From positions 16,225,892 to 16,289,891 of the forward strand of contig NC_080734.1 of assembly GCF_019097595.1 (NCBI RefSeq): 64,000 nucleotides of DNA. The letters are read 5' to 3'. Position numbers and translations under genes: made by a program. The DNA comes from Hemibagrus wyckioides. Lineage: Eukaryota; Chordata; Actinopteri; Siluriformes; Bagridae. Position 1 is the stretch's first letter. The number at the start of each line of letters is the position of its first letter. This document shows, piece after piece, positions 43,666 to 55,395 of this stretch. The notes beneath the pieces are model-generated. The model worked only from the letters and a program-made list of their open reading frames with translations. It had not been told where the DNA came from and searched no databases.

Positions 43666-44964
43666 ACCCACATGGCCATTTCATAATTAAACAACAGTTA
43701 ACAGAGTTACTAACTAAACTAAATAGCGGGATAAATATCAGAGTTGTAGCGTACGTCAAGAAGGGGAGCATCGGACACAGTGCACAGACAGCTGGCCACA
43801 TATCTGCATCAGAAATCTGTATTGCCACAAGAGCAAAAAAAAAAAAAAAACAGAAAGGAAAGAGCTTTTCTTTTTCAGTGCATTCATGAATCTATTTCTC
43901 TGTCTACTCATTTAACCATCCATCATTTCTTCTCCCATTTATGCCACCTGACTGTGCAGCAGCACAGCCATCTACCCACAGAAGCTTGTTTCAGGCTAAC
44001 CTCATACTTCTGTGTAAAAGCCATCATGACTGCTGCCTCCCGCCTCCACTCTGCATCCCACTCGCTCGGCTATTGAGAAATGCAGCCTTTTCATTTCAGC
44101 CGCTTAATGGGAGCAGAGAGAGGCCCACGCATACTAAACAGCTCTGGAGCAGAACCCAACAGGGCACCACACAGGGGTCTCAGCTTGGATCTTACTCGCT
44201 CGTTTTCGCCGCTCGTGCGTAAATTACGACGAAAACAGGCTTTCAAAGTGAATTTCAGAGAGAACTAATTAAAGACAATTTACAAAGTCAGACAGGAATT
44301 GTTCTTCCAAGCTGAGCTCCTTCGGGAGCCATTTTGTTTCGTCGCCATTGCTGCTGCCTATGAGATTCGTACTCAAGTTCATAGGAAACAAAAGTATGTA
44401 ACACAAGACTGTATGCCTTTGTACACTGTCATAAAAGCCCTGTGTGCTCATAGACAAAGTCAGACGTTTTAATTCGCTTTATTTATTTGTCCTGTGCCTT
44501 TCTGGGAGCTGCATTCAAATGTCAGAAGAAGGTGGATCATAATGGCGTATCCCAGAGCGAGGCAAACATATCATCAGTGACTTCTAAACACCTGCTCGAT
44601 AAAAAAGCTTGCCCAGAGAAAGACAGGTCCATTGTGAGTGTATTTATGAGGGCGAATGTGAATCCCAGATGAAGCGCTTTAACCGACATGTTAATGCTCT
44701 GTGACCGTTACAAACGCCGCATTTCGGCTCAAGAACCCCGACTGGTTACTTTGCATGTAGCACATGCATCAGAAATCTCCAAGGACTGCGTTATCAACCA
44801 TTGACTTTTTTTTTTTGTCTTAGATTTTTCTTCCCTTTCCTACTAAGGGGAAGATTGGAGTCAGTAGAGCGGAGCATTCCTCCATACCACAATGACAGCT
44901 GTGGTGAGGTGAGTGAGAGAGAAGGGAGAGAGAGATTATTTATTATTACTGATATGACCTGAGA

Positions 44965-44966
<2 letters not shown>
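43666..44966. other. Unassigned; complex sequence that may be conserved non-coding
   Basis: An A-run lies at 43834-43850. The block 44070-44460 is unlike its AT-rich surroundings: CpG-containing, without repeats, with homeodomain-like words (GTAAATTACGACG, GAACTAATTAAAG). Short frames run through it on both strands but no splice-bounded exon is convincing. Confidence 0.4.

Positions 44967-45034
<68 letters not shown>
44967..45034. repeat. (AT)n microsatellite
   Basis: About 34 uninterrupted AT units. Confidence 0.97.
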
Positions 45035-45037
<3 letters not shown>

Positions 45038-46139
45038 AAATTATTGTGTTTCATCTGTGGATCAACATGGTAACGTACACTTTAAAAGAATGAACAAACA
45101 AAGAAGGGGAGAGAGAGAGAGAGAGAGACGGGGGGTCGGAGGTAGGCTTGATGCATTATAGTGACTGAAATCAAACACAGAAGCAAAATATAGATTCATT
45201 CTCATGGGCAAATATACGACTTGAGCTACACAGCTACCCTGTCTAGACCACGCTGTACTTCTTAACCGAGTGCCACAACCAGTTACAGAAAATCTACTTT
45301 CTGAATATTCATCCCCAGGTCTACAGTCTCACCAACACTGATAAACTGCACATCCTATTAAAATGCAGAGCAGAGCACACTTCTTAAAACTACAGCTTCC
45401 TGAGAGCAGCTATTACACAATACGGAGTAATACTTCACTGTTGAATGTGTTTTCCGAATATGAGACACTATCAATTCTTAAAAAATCCTGAGGACAACTA
45501 AATTTGCCTAATTCGGAATGCACATTTACAAAAAGTGCTGAAAATACAAACCACAAGCTAAAAGATGAAAATGTTTTTGATAAAATAAATCGCTAAATGA
45601 ATTTCCACATAATGTGCTTCTTGCTCTCTCTCTCTCTCTCTCTCTCATTCTCTCGCCATATTTTTATCTTGGTGGTTGAGGTCAGTCCATTATTCAATAG
45701 TAAAACGTGTGTGTGTGTGTTTGTGTGTTCTATGTTGAAATGCCACTACCAGGAATGAAAAAGCACAAGACAAACACATCCCTTGTGACATTTGGTGCAA
45801 AAATCAACCAAAGCATCTAAAATACATTTAAAAAAATTATTCAAAATTAAAAGTAAAGTATATCTAAAGGATAAAGGAGTTGTGGGGGGGGGCTGCCACT
45901 GGCTGGATGAGGGCATCACTTTAGCTCTAATTAAGAAGAGCAGATAATGTCACCCAGAACTGACAGATCGATATGGAGGAGAACGAAAAAAAGACCAATT
46001 CATGCCTTGTGAGTTGGGACAGATTTCTGAGAAAGGGAAATTCCCTGTAGATCAGGATTCCCATGGTTCACATAATCTACAGCAAGGGAATACTGCAAGA
46101 TTAAAGAAAGAAGAAAAAGAAACAAACAATTCTGGTAAA
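45035..46139. other. Unassigned sequence with GA, CT and GT tracts
   Basis: (GA)n at 45109-45128, (CT)n at 45626-45647 and (GT)n at 45706-45729. No exon seen. Confidence 0.55.
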
Positions 46140-46169
46140 AACAAAAAAAAAAAGGTAAGACAAAGCAAA

Positions 46170-46398
46170 TCCTCCTGTTCAGCTCATCTTCAGTGGCGTC
46201 AGAGGGTCACAGTCCATCCAGTGTCTGAATGGGGAAGTAGTCCATCACATGGCACCATCCACACACACTTTTTTACACTTAGGGGCAATTTAGTGTACCA
46301 CCTACCAGCAGACGGGAGCAAACTGGAGAACCCAGAGGAAATCCAAATGATCATAGGTAAAACGTGTGAATCTCCCCACAGAGAGGCACAGAGGTGTG
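46170..46398 (-). mobile_element. HE1-like SINE relic
   Basis: Read on minus, the order is CTGTGCCTCTCTGTGGGGAG, TTGGATTTCCTCTGGGTTCT, CCAGTTTGCTCCCGTCTGCT and CTAAATTGCCCCTAAGTGTA. This is the conserved part of the HE1-type tRNA SINE widespread in fish. The tRNA-like head is not clearly preserved. The open frame at 46002-46514 on plus runs across it in antisense and is not supported as a gene. Confidence 0.7.
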
Positions 46399-47782
46399 TG
46401 AGGTGGCAAAGCTATCTGCTACAACACCATGTCACCAATTGTAAGGCTTACTGGACAAATTCTCAACCCTTTCTTTCTCTAACAGTCAGAAAGAGCTGTA
46501 AATCAGCTGATTAGTTAAATTAGGTGTGTTGGAAGACTTTGATTGGGAATGTGTCGTGTACTGAAGTAAAAATACTTTGATTGCCATCTGATTTGAAGTA
46601 AAAAATGATGCCAGTCTATGCAATTGCCATCTCTTCGGAACGATTTTTTGTCTCCCATTTTCAAGAAAGAAGTGTCCGTTTTCATTTCACCTGGCTTCTG
46701 ACTGTTAATAAGCGGGACAGACAAGTATTAGTCATGCTCCTGGCTTTGAAAAGAACAGCGTGGATCAAAACAAAAAACAACTTTGTTCCCCTAAGTTCTA
46801 CGGCTCTAGAAAAATCAGCCAGAGCTCATTAGCCGACTCTTTGCTTACCTCATTAAAGCAGCAGAAACAATTCCTTGCACAGATCCCCACTCTTGGTTCT
46901 GCAAAGCCCCCAAAAGCAAAGCACAGCTTGTAAGGATGACTAAATGAAGCCAGTGTGGATAGCGAAACAATGTTGGCTTTGTAGGCCCTTACACACTGTT
47001 CTGCGTCTCCATGGACACACACTGTTGCCTGCTGGGACCATTCAGGCAGAAGGGGATGCCTTCCTGCCGACACACACTCAAAAGTCCGGAACACAGAACC
47101 CACGCTCGGTGCAGGAACCCCATCGTGGTCTGCTTCTGTCGATCGCCAGGTGGTGTGTGAGTAGGCTGGTGTGCCAACAGGCAACGACTGGCAGAATGCC
47201 ACCTCTGACTGGATCAAGACACAAGACACACTATTCAACATCCTCACCTATAATGAACTCTACAGTGAGGTCACTGGGAAAGATGCAGTCCAAAACAGAG
47301 CTAAGATACATGAGGATATAAAACCGGTCTTCCATAAAAGAAATAAAAATCAATAAATAATCTTCATTGTATATCGTGTCCAAAATGACGGAGTTGGTCA
47401 TCAGCGACATTTAACTAACCCTGTGATTATCCTTTGTGTTGTCAAGTCTGCCTCAGCATATTGATTTAAACTGAAATAGTCAAAGGCCAAAGACATAAGT
47501 GCTGAAGATAGTCTGTTTCCTTCGCGTATTATAATTACGACCATGAACGAATGACTTGGCAATGACAGTGAGGGCAACGAGCAATGTGCAGCAGGACTCA
47601 TCGTCATGGCACTGACCTGGGACCGAGAGGTTAACTGCGTGCAGGCTACAACATTCTTCAAGGCAGCAGTTCCTACAGCAGCTATACTGGAGGTCTACAA
47701 GACACATTGGGATCAGTGGTGCATAGAGGCTGCGCCTCTGGGCGTCACATGAGAGAATAAATTAGCTTCAAATACCCTCTGC

Positions 47783-47849
<67 letters not shown>

Positions 47850-48473
47850 GCAAAAATGAGGTTTCATGGGATTTTATTAAAAACACCTACAATGTAGATG
47901 TAAAACATATGGACTCCAGCCATTGTTGTTAAACACAAAACATTCCTTCACTGTAAAGCCATTTTGTGTCTGTTTGTGTGTTGTGGAACAAGTGTGGTGC
48001 TCTGATAGATAAATCAGATGTGGGTTTATTCACATAACATAGTGATACATGGGCCAGAGTCAGTGATTGTATACCAAGGAAGGTTTGGGCCAGATTGATG
48101 AAATAGCAAATGGTTCATAACCGAGTCTTCATAACCAAACAACAAGAAATATCCTTCCAAATTTCAAAAGTATTTGTACCTATCTTATTGATACTCAAGA
48201 TACTGTATGCTAGTAATCATCCATGGACAACCAAGTGCCTTCATAGCATATCTAATTTTACATTTAGTGAAGCCTAAAAATAAAAAACCTCCAGAAAAGC
48301 AAACCTCACAGCGATCTGAATACGACAAGATCAGAACTAAACCGTGACAGAGTGCTTCCTAAGCTAAATGTCCACTAAATCCACTAATGCAGCTTATCCA
48401 CTGCAGCGAGTTGACTACCATAGACACAAACGAACTCTTCCTCCTTTAATTTGATATATTACTTTGGAATTGA
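46399..48473. other. Unassigned sequence; one long minus frame
   Basis: A 149-codon minus frame at 46798-47247 is free of tandem repeats, but I recognise no domain in it, and splice sites do not frame it. (GT)n(GA)n lies at 47784-47846. Otherwise no feature. Confidence 0.4.
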
Positions 48474-48488
48474 ATAGCAGAGTTTCAC
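48474..48488. repeat. Target-site duplication of the RTE LINE, left copy
   Basis: ATAGCAGAGTTTCAC, repeated exactly at 48956-48970 on the other side of the insertion. Confidence 0.9.
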
Positions 48489-48955
48489 AGCTTCTTCTTC
48501 TTTCGGCTTTTCCCTTCAGGGGTCGCCACAGCGAATCATCTCTCTCCACCTATCCCTATCTTCTGCATCCTCAACACTTACACCCACTAGCTTCATATCC
48601 TCATGTATTACATCCATATACCTCCTCTTTGGCCTTCCTCTTTGCCTCCTGCCTGGCAGCTCCATGTCCAACATTCTCCTACCAATATACTCACTCTCCC
48701 TCCTCTGAACATGTCCAAACCATCTTAATCTGTCCTCCCTAACTTCGTCCCCCAAACGTCCAACATGAGCCGTCCCTCTGATGTACTCGTTCCAAATCCT
48801 GTCCAACCGTGTCACTCCCAAAGAGAACCTCAACATCTTCAGCTCTGCTACCTCCAGCTCTGACTCTTGTCTCTTCCTCAGTAACACTGCCTCTAAAGCA
48901 TACAGCATGGCCGGTCTCACCACTGTCTTGTACACCTTCCCCTTGATTCTCGCTG
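48489..48955 (-). mobile_element. 5'-truncated RTE-type LINE with perfect 15-bp target duplication
   Basis: The minus strand carries an uninterrupted frame from the insertion edge to a stop at 48516. Its text (YKTVVRPAMLYALEAV, then RWFGHVQRRESEYIGRRML, then GRPKRRYMDVI and ending IRCGDP) is the C-terminal end of the RTE-clade reverse transcriptase, with the W-x-GHV-x-RR signature. The stop is followed by AAGCCGAAAGAAGAAGAAG, the short 3' end typical of RTE elements. Only about the last 145 codons are present; the endonuclease and RT catalytic core are lost through 5' truncation. The open frame and exact duplication point to recent insertion. Confidence 0.93.
48516..48955 (-). pseudogene. RTE reverse-transcriptase C-terminal fragment
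   Basis: About 146 codons without a stop or frameshift, from the truncation point to TGA. It corresponds to the C-terminal region downstream of the polymerase domain of an RTE ORF2 protein, which normally has roughly 1,000 residues. The lack of catalytic residues means no enzyme can be made. No promoter is evident. Confidence 0.9.
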
Positions 48956-48970
48956 ATAGCAGAGTTTCAC
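48956..48970. repeat. Target-site duplication of the RTE LINE, right copy
   Basis: ATAGCAGAGTTTCAC, identical to 48474-48488. Confidence 0.9.
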
Positions 48971-49245
48971 GGCGTTTTAACTAAATTAGTGTGTGGAGTT
49001 GAAATAAATAAGCTGTTTAGACTCGCCACTGTAATCTGTATACAAATTCACAGTAGCTTGTGCCAGTAAAACCATGTAAACGTTATCAGTCATGGCGATT
49101 TCCCTCATATGTACATTTACAGAAATTCAGGTGCTCACCTAGATTATGAATATTTTAGGATACAAACCACATTTATTGCATGAACGCCCCTACAAATGAG
49201 TTCTGAATAATTGCCTTTATTAATAATTGAGGCCCATTATGAATA

Positions 49246-49283
49246 GCTACAGGTGAAGTGTACTTAATAAAGTGATCACCAAG
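49246..49283 (+). mobile_element. Possible Tc1-like terminal fragment (family B)
   Basis: AGGTGAAGTGTACTTAATAA then AGTGATCACCAAG resembles the right end of family B (ACAGGTG..CCTAATAAAGTG). It is short and diverged, so only tentative. Confidence 0.4.
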
Positions 49284-49470
49284 TATATATTATCAGTTGT
49301 GATCACTCATTATCCAGCATCCCAAGACGGATTCCTGCACATTCTGGTGATTTCTCCTACCACACCTCCTAAATCTGATTGTTAGTCTAATACAGCAAAT
49401 GTCATGGAACATGAATGAGTGAGAAGTGATCACACACACCGCGCAATGGTGATGACGCACTGCTGCTTAC

Positions 49471-49541
49471 CTCATCACCGGAAACCCTGACGCGTTTTGT
49501 CCTTCAGTCTGCACGAGCGCACCCAGGGAACTACAAGCCAT
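49471..49541 (-). CDS. Candidate first coding exon on the minus strand
   Basis: ATG at 49541-49539 (G at -3, G at +4) opens 23 codons plus two bases ending GATGAG|GTAAGC, a strong donor at 49471/49470. The text starts MACSSLGALVQTEGQNASG. No stop lies between ATG and donor. A TGCAG just upstream of the ATG could be an acceptor. The CpG-rich setting supports a gene start. I recognise no family, and no downstream exon is identifiable on minus below 49470, which would require a long intron. Chance remains quite possible. Confidence 0.25.
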
Positions 49542-50914
49542 TTCTGCAGCTCTCCAACACACTCGAGTTTATTGCTTCCTCTCGGTTACAGCACTGGTTC
49601 CTAAACAATTCATCGCGCGCACCCTGCTGCCCAACAGGCATAAGCTCGCAGAGGAAGCGGACATGTTTTCTGTCAAATCAAATCATCCTACTGCGCGCGG
49701 ACACACACACACACACACACACACAGTGGTAAATGGTGTTGTAGAGAGCTTTTGGATAGGTTTTATTTAATCCAACCCTTTAAAATGGTGTAGGGAAATT
49801 AGTGCGTCGTGTATGTATAGTTGCCGGCTACATATTCTATAGCATACAGTTTGGCCAGATAGAGTGAGTATTGCGGTAATTCACGCGCGTTTGGTCAATT
49901 CTTACTTCCGGGTAATTAGTTACTAATTGGCATGACGTAGATTCAAATTGTTAACGTGCATGCATGCCTGGATTCGTTATTCACTACCTGTTACACTACT
50001 ATCCGTAAGGTGTATGACTAGTGAAGCTGAACACTAATGTTGCTGTGGAGGAAACTGAAACAATAACCATCATCTGTTGCTCATCTCTTTTCTTTCACTA
50101 TTTCAAGTCGGAAATTCGTGAAAAAGAAAAATCAAGTTAGCTTCACTCCCGTAGTCGAGCCGCGCGCGTATTCACGGTCATGCTGACAGCACGTGAGGGG
50201 AGCACACGATCACTGCAGACTCCTCGCGCACACTGACAAGCGCACGCGCTCACACATCATACACACTCTGCCCCAGTGGCTCGAGCGCTGTGCCCTATAT
50301 TGCGTCTTGCTTCCTATCGAACAAACATTGCGGTTATTTTTTGGGGGGGCTAATATATCCAATGATCTCCCCTTTCATCCAGAACTGTTGGCGCAAAAGG
50401 TTGTAGCCTAAATGTGACTTGGTGTTCGGGGCAAGAAATCTTCACGCGCCACTCCGAGAGAGTCGGATCCGCAAGGATGTCCACGTAGCTCGTGCGCACA
50501 CGCACACAGAGATCACTTTCTGGCCAGCAAACGATGACTACTGTGTTTCATCTAAGGCAGAGTTGCAGTGGATAACCGTAGCCTAATCAATATCTGTGTG
50601 TGTGTGTGTGTTTTCTCCGTTCCGTTTCAGAGTAGCGCACAGCTGGGATGTATGTCAATGCAGCAAAACCGCGCATCTCGGATCACGCCTTCACATGAGC
50701 GCGCTGTGACCGTCAACCGGTGTCAGGGGGGAACAGTCCTTACAGAACTGGGTCCTCCAAAACTATTTGCGCAGATAGTTAACAGGTATTAAACGGGATG
50801 GCAAATGAGCGTCCACCAGTAGCAAACCGCGATTTAAAACATTGTGAGGAATAAAAATCCAAACCGACCAGAGTGTAGGATAAAAAAAAAACCTCGCACC
50901 TGCTCTGTTCTTAC

Positions 50915-51075
50915 CTTTAAACTCGTGCGTGATGGTGCGGTTTCCATACTTGGCATGGTTAGAATCCAAACGCGAGCTCTCTACGCGGTCCACGGGTCTC
51001 AGAAAACGCAGTAATCCACTTTCCCATGCCCGACACAGTCGGCTAAATCAGGACTACATCCTTCCCATTGCAGCC
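50915..51075 (-). other. Candidate 5' exon with donor AAAG|GTAAGA
   Basis: On minus, a non-repetitive CpG-containing stretch ends TTTAAAG|GTAAGAACAG at 50915/50914, a good splice donor. The frame ending there reads HAKYGNRTITHEFK and runs upstream without a stop for at least 25 codons, but has no clear ATG in that frame. It could be an untranslated or internal exon. The upstream limit is arbitrary. Taken with 49471-49541 it suggests leftward transcription. Confidence 0.2.
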
Positions 51076-51807
51076 GAAAAACTGTGACGGGATTTCAGCG
51101 CTTTCAAGCCTTTTCCCACCGTTTCTCTCTTCTTTTTTTTGGCTCTCGTTGCACAGCCTGCACTGAAGTTGCCTAGTTACCTCTGTTTTAAGGCGGCTGA
51201 ACCCAGCGCTCTAGTAGCCTATCACAAGCACGACTGCGCGTTAACCCTTTGTGCACTGAGCTGTCCTGATTTCTTGGTTTCAGAGGGGGAAAAAAATGCG
51301 AGCAAGTGGGTGGGTGAGCGGGTGGGTGGTGTAGGGTGTAGGGGCAGTACGAGTTCCGTTAAGAGAGGATAAAAGAGCTGATAAGAGCAGAAGGAAGGTA
51401 TCCTTATATCTACTTGTCTGTATACATACATATATTTTATATATTTATATAAAGGGCCCATTGCCTCATCACTTCTAAACCAGACTGGACCTTTTGCATG
51501 AAAGAATTCAAAATCCAATAGACAGGAGGTCCATCAGCGATATAGAGAGAGCTTTGGTTTAAACCCGTGAGACACCTTATCACACAGTATATTGATTTCA
51601 ATTACACCGTCTGCTCCAAGAAGCACCACACCCTCTCCATTTTCAATCATGTTTTCCAGACCCAGACATGGACCACAGGGTCCACTAATCTGGTAGGAGA
51701 ACATTCCACCAAGGCTCACGAGCTGCTATTGCTTAGGCAGATAGCTGGCCATGAATTCAGCGCAGCGTAACAAATAACCCAAAGAGTCAACCCAATAAGA
51801 CAAGATA

Positions 51808-52444
51808 GAGTGGGGTCCAAACGTCTGAGACCAAATTGAAAAGTTGTTATTTTTTCTTTTGTTTTTGTGACTGTTTTAAATTTGACATGTTTTGAAATGC
51901 ACAGTTTTTGGGTCATTAATTATTATTATATTGATATTGACCATGTTAACCCCTTTGGGCAGAAGGTCAGATTTTCCATGAGTCTTATCGCTTTTATTGA
52001 AGCATGTGTTCAGATGATACTCCAGTAGATACGAGTGGGTCATTGACTGGAAGATCGGGGGTTCAAGCACTGCCAATTTGCCACTGTTGGGCCCTTGAGC
52101 AAGGCCCTTAATCCTCTCTGCTCCAGGGGTGCTGTATCATAGCTGACCCTGCACTCTGACCCCAACCTCCAAGGCTGGGATATGTGACAAAAGAATTTCA
52201 CTGTGCTGTAAAGTATATGTGACAAATAAAGGATCTCTAGCTTGAGTGTACACTCTCATTAAAGCAAATCTACCAAAATAAATACCAACAATTTGTGAAA
52301 TTCATGTAAATGTTTCTAAGAGTCTACATTTTACTCAAGTTGTTGCTGATAATATCATTTGTAATGTAAACCTTTGGGTTAAAAAGAAAAAAGAATAGCA
52401 CACAATCATTTTCAGTACTGAGCTCAGACTTCTGGACCACGCTG
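51808..52444. mobile_element. Tc1-like non-autonomous element (family G) with SINE inside
   Basis: Left GAGTGGGGTCCAAACGTCTG and right (read inverted) CAGCGTGGTCCAGAAGTCTG form imperfect inverted repeats of about 25 bp, each bordered by TA. No transposase sequence is left. Without the SINE at 52027-52232 the element would be about 430 bp. A solo end of the same family is at 4210-4233. Confidence 0.7.
52027..52232 (+). mobile_element. tRNA-derived SINE (family 2, copy 4), nested
   Basis: GGGTCATTGACTGGAAGATC, GGGGTTCAAGCACTGCC, TGGGCCCTTGAGCAAGGCCC and the tail ATGTGACAAATAAAGGATC match the copy at 4311-4545. The start of the tRNA-like head is missing. It lies within the family G transposon, so it inserted later. 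Confidence 0.88.
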
Positions 52445-53493
52445 TATATGTTTAGAATGGGTAACTGTGTGTATATCTTAACTCATGCAAATGTGCAACA
52501 AATATGACAGAATCAGCAGATCGCCTCCAGACCTCCTAGTGTGCCAGACAGTATGGTGTGAACCAGAAGAAAAATTGGTAGGTGTTTAGCAGTAGTATTT
52601 TTCTCCAACCGTATAACAGCATGTTGCATCATGGATCAATGACTACAGAGAACCCCAGATCTTCTAACAGATTGCTGAGTGGGAATGTCATCACTGTGGA
52701 GGTGTTCAAGGCAACTGCTTAAGATTCCATACGATGCATGGCTTCAGTTGAACCTAACTTAGAATCATAATTCACATACCACAATTCAGTGAGTAAATAT
52801 CTAGCATTACATCAGCATCCAACAGCCCACTGTACGGCACATGAAATGATGTTAGAAAGTCAATAAGAACCTACTAAAGAACCCAATAAACCCACGCTTA
52901 GAAAGTTCTGTAGATTCCTATTGATGAACTGAACTAGCATCCTTACCAAATTTGCAACCATGTGTTCAGTATGTACTTGTATGCTAAACAGTACAAATAA
53001 CAAGGAGATGAGAGATACTTCAGTCCATGTGGAGTTCCTTGCATCCAAGCTCATTAGAAGTTTCTGGTTTCTTAGGAGCACTATTTTCGTCATGTAATAA
53101 AGAGTAAAATAGTGCAACATTTTCTGAATCAATATAGAATCATATTTGTTCTTCATAAAATATTTCTGGAGAATAAATTTGCTTCAAAATGAAATTGAAT
53201 CGTGGTCCATGCACAACAATCATGCATGCTTCTCATATAGACTTCTAGCCATCATACTGCAGCATTCTGGAAGTAGTAAAATAGCTTCTTCCTTCTGTTA
53301 AACTGAGGCTTTTGGACGAAAAGCTTTTTCCTGTCAGAAACTATGCACTGCAGTCTGTATGATGATGCCCCTTATTGCAAATTTACATGCAAGAAGACTA
53401 ATGGAAACCTCAACTTAAAACATATAATTTGCGTGAATCACTGCACTTAAATATTTAGAATATGCTGTTGTTTTAAATTGCTTTTTTTCCCCC
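52445..53493. other. Unassigned AT-rich sequence
   Basis: No exon or recognised repeat is visible; the minus frame at 52860-53156 has no recognisable domain. Confidence 0.55.
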
Positions 53494-53610
53494 ATTATAT
53501 TTACAGCATTTAGCCGTCTTATCTAGAGAGACTTACTGTATAGACGTGGTTTGGAGTCTCTATCAAAAAAATACACAACCTCAAGCTAGTTCATGAGCAC
53601 TATAGAGACA
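53494..53610 (+). mobile_element. V-SINE-like conserved core relic
   Basis: ATTATATTTACAGCATTTAG followed by CCGTCTTATCTAGAGAGACT is a decayed form of the core seen in teleost V-SINEs (CATTTAGCAGACGC..TTATCCAGAGCGACTTAC). Sequence after it, TTTGGAGTCTCTATCAAAAA, also fits dispersed copies of this repeat from memory. The tRNA head and tail are not identified. Confidence 0.55.
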
Positions 53611-55395
53611 ATTTTGTTAAAGCCAGACATTATTGGAATTAAATAAAGAATGTGAAAGATTTAAAAAAAAGTGAGGCAATACAAATCCATAAATGAAGAT
53701 AAATCATTCAATTATGACAAAAGAAAAGGTGCTGTATAAATGGAGGATGGGTCTGTGCATAAGCGTAAGCTGTAAACAAAATGATGGAAGATTCAATGCT
53801 TGCATATTATTATGCATTTATTTATTAAATATTGCTATTGTGAGCAAGTGGTGCATCAAAATAACATCCATTTCTGCATTTCAGCCTTAACGTTCATTCT
53901 GTTATCCCAGAAATACTTAATAAAAGAGTTTTTTGGGTCGTCATCAAGCAAATCAGCCTTTGATTCAGAAATTTTTAGTTTTGTTCAGCATTTAAATGTA
54001 CACACAACTTTACTAAAAAGATTTGTTAAAAGATTAATGAACGGATTAGCATTCAGGTGGGACGTAATACCGCACACCTTGTGTATGCCGCTTAAAGTTC
54101 TACAACCTCCAAAGTAAAGCACCTTCCTACGTCCCTGCTGACAACACACATGTAAACTCAGAGATAAAACTGCATTCACAAAGTTGAAGGCAGAACAGAT
54201 GGGCCTGATTACGGGAAACTGTAATGCGCCCTGTCCGTGAACATTAAAGCATCCTCTTGACCAGCTGTCCGTGGTTGCTGAAAATCATATAGTACGCTCC
54301 TTATAGTCAGGTGGTGACTCTGTACTTCAGAGGAAGGATCATTGGCATCGAGGGGGTTGTTTCATTGCTTATGAGGTTTATTATTGTCTTAAGGGATTTT
54401 AGTAAATGAGCACCTCGAGTAGTTTCTTTTCACTGCCTTTCTGGATAGCACCGTCCTTGACATTCTGATCAACAGAGTCTTAGTTCTTAGTAATGCTTCA
54501 GAATATCATGAGTGATGTTCATCCATCATGTTATCCCATCATGAGCATACTTAGGGATGGGTAAAATGACCTCTTCTAATTAGATTTTAGGACATGACAC
54601 CGGCATTCATGTCCAGAAAGCTTGATGATCCTTGCTGAAGGGTTCAGTTCAGCAGTTTGTTTGATTGTATCCGTAGTGTTCAACTCAGGTACAACAAGAT
54701 AACATTAAACTAATTACCTGTTGTATCCTCTTACTTTTCAGATCCTAAGCGTGTCTTGTCACAAACCTTGCCAAAAAGGGAGAACACTATTTAACACTCA
54801 GCAGTGTTAATCATCCAAAATGCCTGTAATCCCATCACCTTGACAACTGCTTGTCTTCTGCTGAAACTCTAACAAGACACAGTTTAAAACTATCTTCATC
54901 TTCAATACACATGATTCAATAGAGTTGTACTAGGCTTGTCAGTGATGCAGAATACTCTTTTTATCCACTGAAGCCCATGTCGATTCTGGACCTCGATCTC
55001 CAGGGATCCTGCGATTCTGCAACTGGATCCAAATTGAATGCTCAGCATGATTTTGTAGTGATATAGTAATGTAGTAGTTGTTTGGTATCTAGCTATATTA
55101 GTAGCTACGGTTTACAGTAGTAAACAGAAGTTAGAGTGCATGATCATTAAACCATTCATATAATTAGATTTTGATTAGATTTAACTGCTGCCTTCGGGAT
55201 ATATATACGATCTTGGCCACAGTAAACAGGGCTATAAATAATTTCTTTTCCTAAGTACGTTTTTCTAAGCATTACTGTAATTCTTCACGATTGGTGGTTG
55301 ACATTTTCCATAAAGATCAAAACTTTCCAAAAGCACATGCCGGACTCCCAGACATCCAGTGGACAAGGAGAAAACGCACAACTCCACCTCATTCA
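53611..55395. other. Unassigned sequence
   Basis: No exon, RNA gene or recognised repeat. Overlapping short frames at 53693-54179 are of low complexity or lack recognisable domains. Confidence 0.55.

Larger units (their letters stand above)
49440..51360. promoter_or_regulatory. CpG-rich stretch, candidate promoter region
   Basis: This is the only part of the window with many CpG dinucleotides (for example CCGCGCGCGTATTCACGG near 50160, CATCGCGCGCACCC near 49613). The flanks are CpG-poor. It includes (CA)n at 49701-49725, (GT)n at 50595-50612 and a G-rich GTGGGTGG tract around 51307-51345. Two minus-strand candidate splice donors lie inside it. By vertebrate norms it is the best candidate for a transcription start region, direction probably leftward. 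No TATA-initiator pair stands out. Confidence 0.45.

Noticed and set aside
46002..46514. 170-codon plus-strand frame
   Set aside because: Its middle is the antisense of an HE1-like SINE and the rest is A-rich sequence; no domain recognised.
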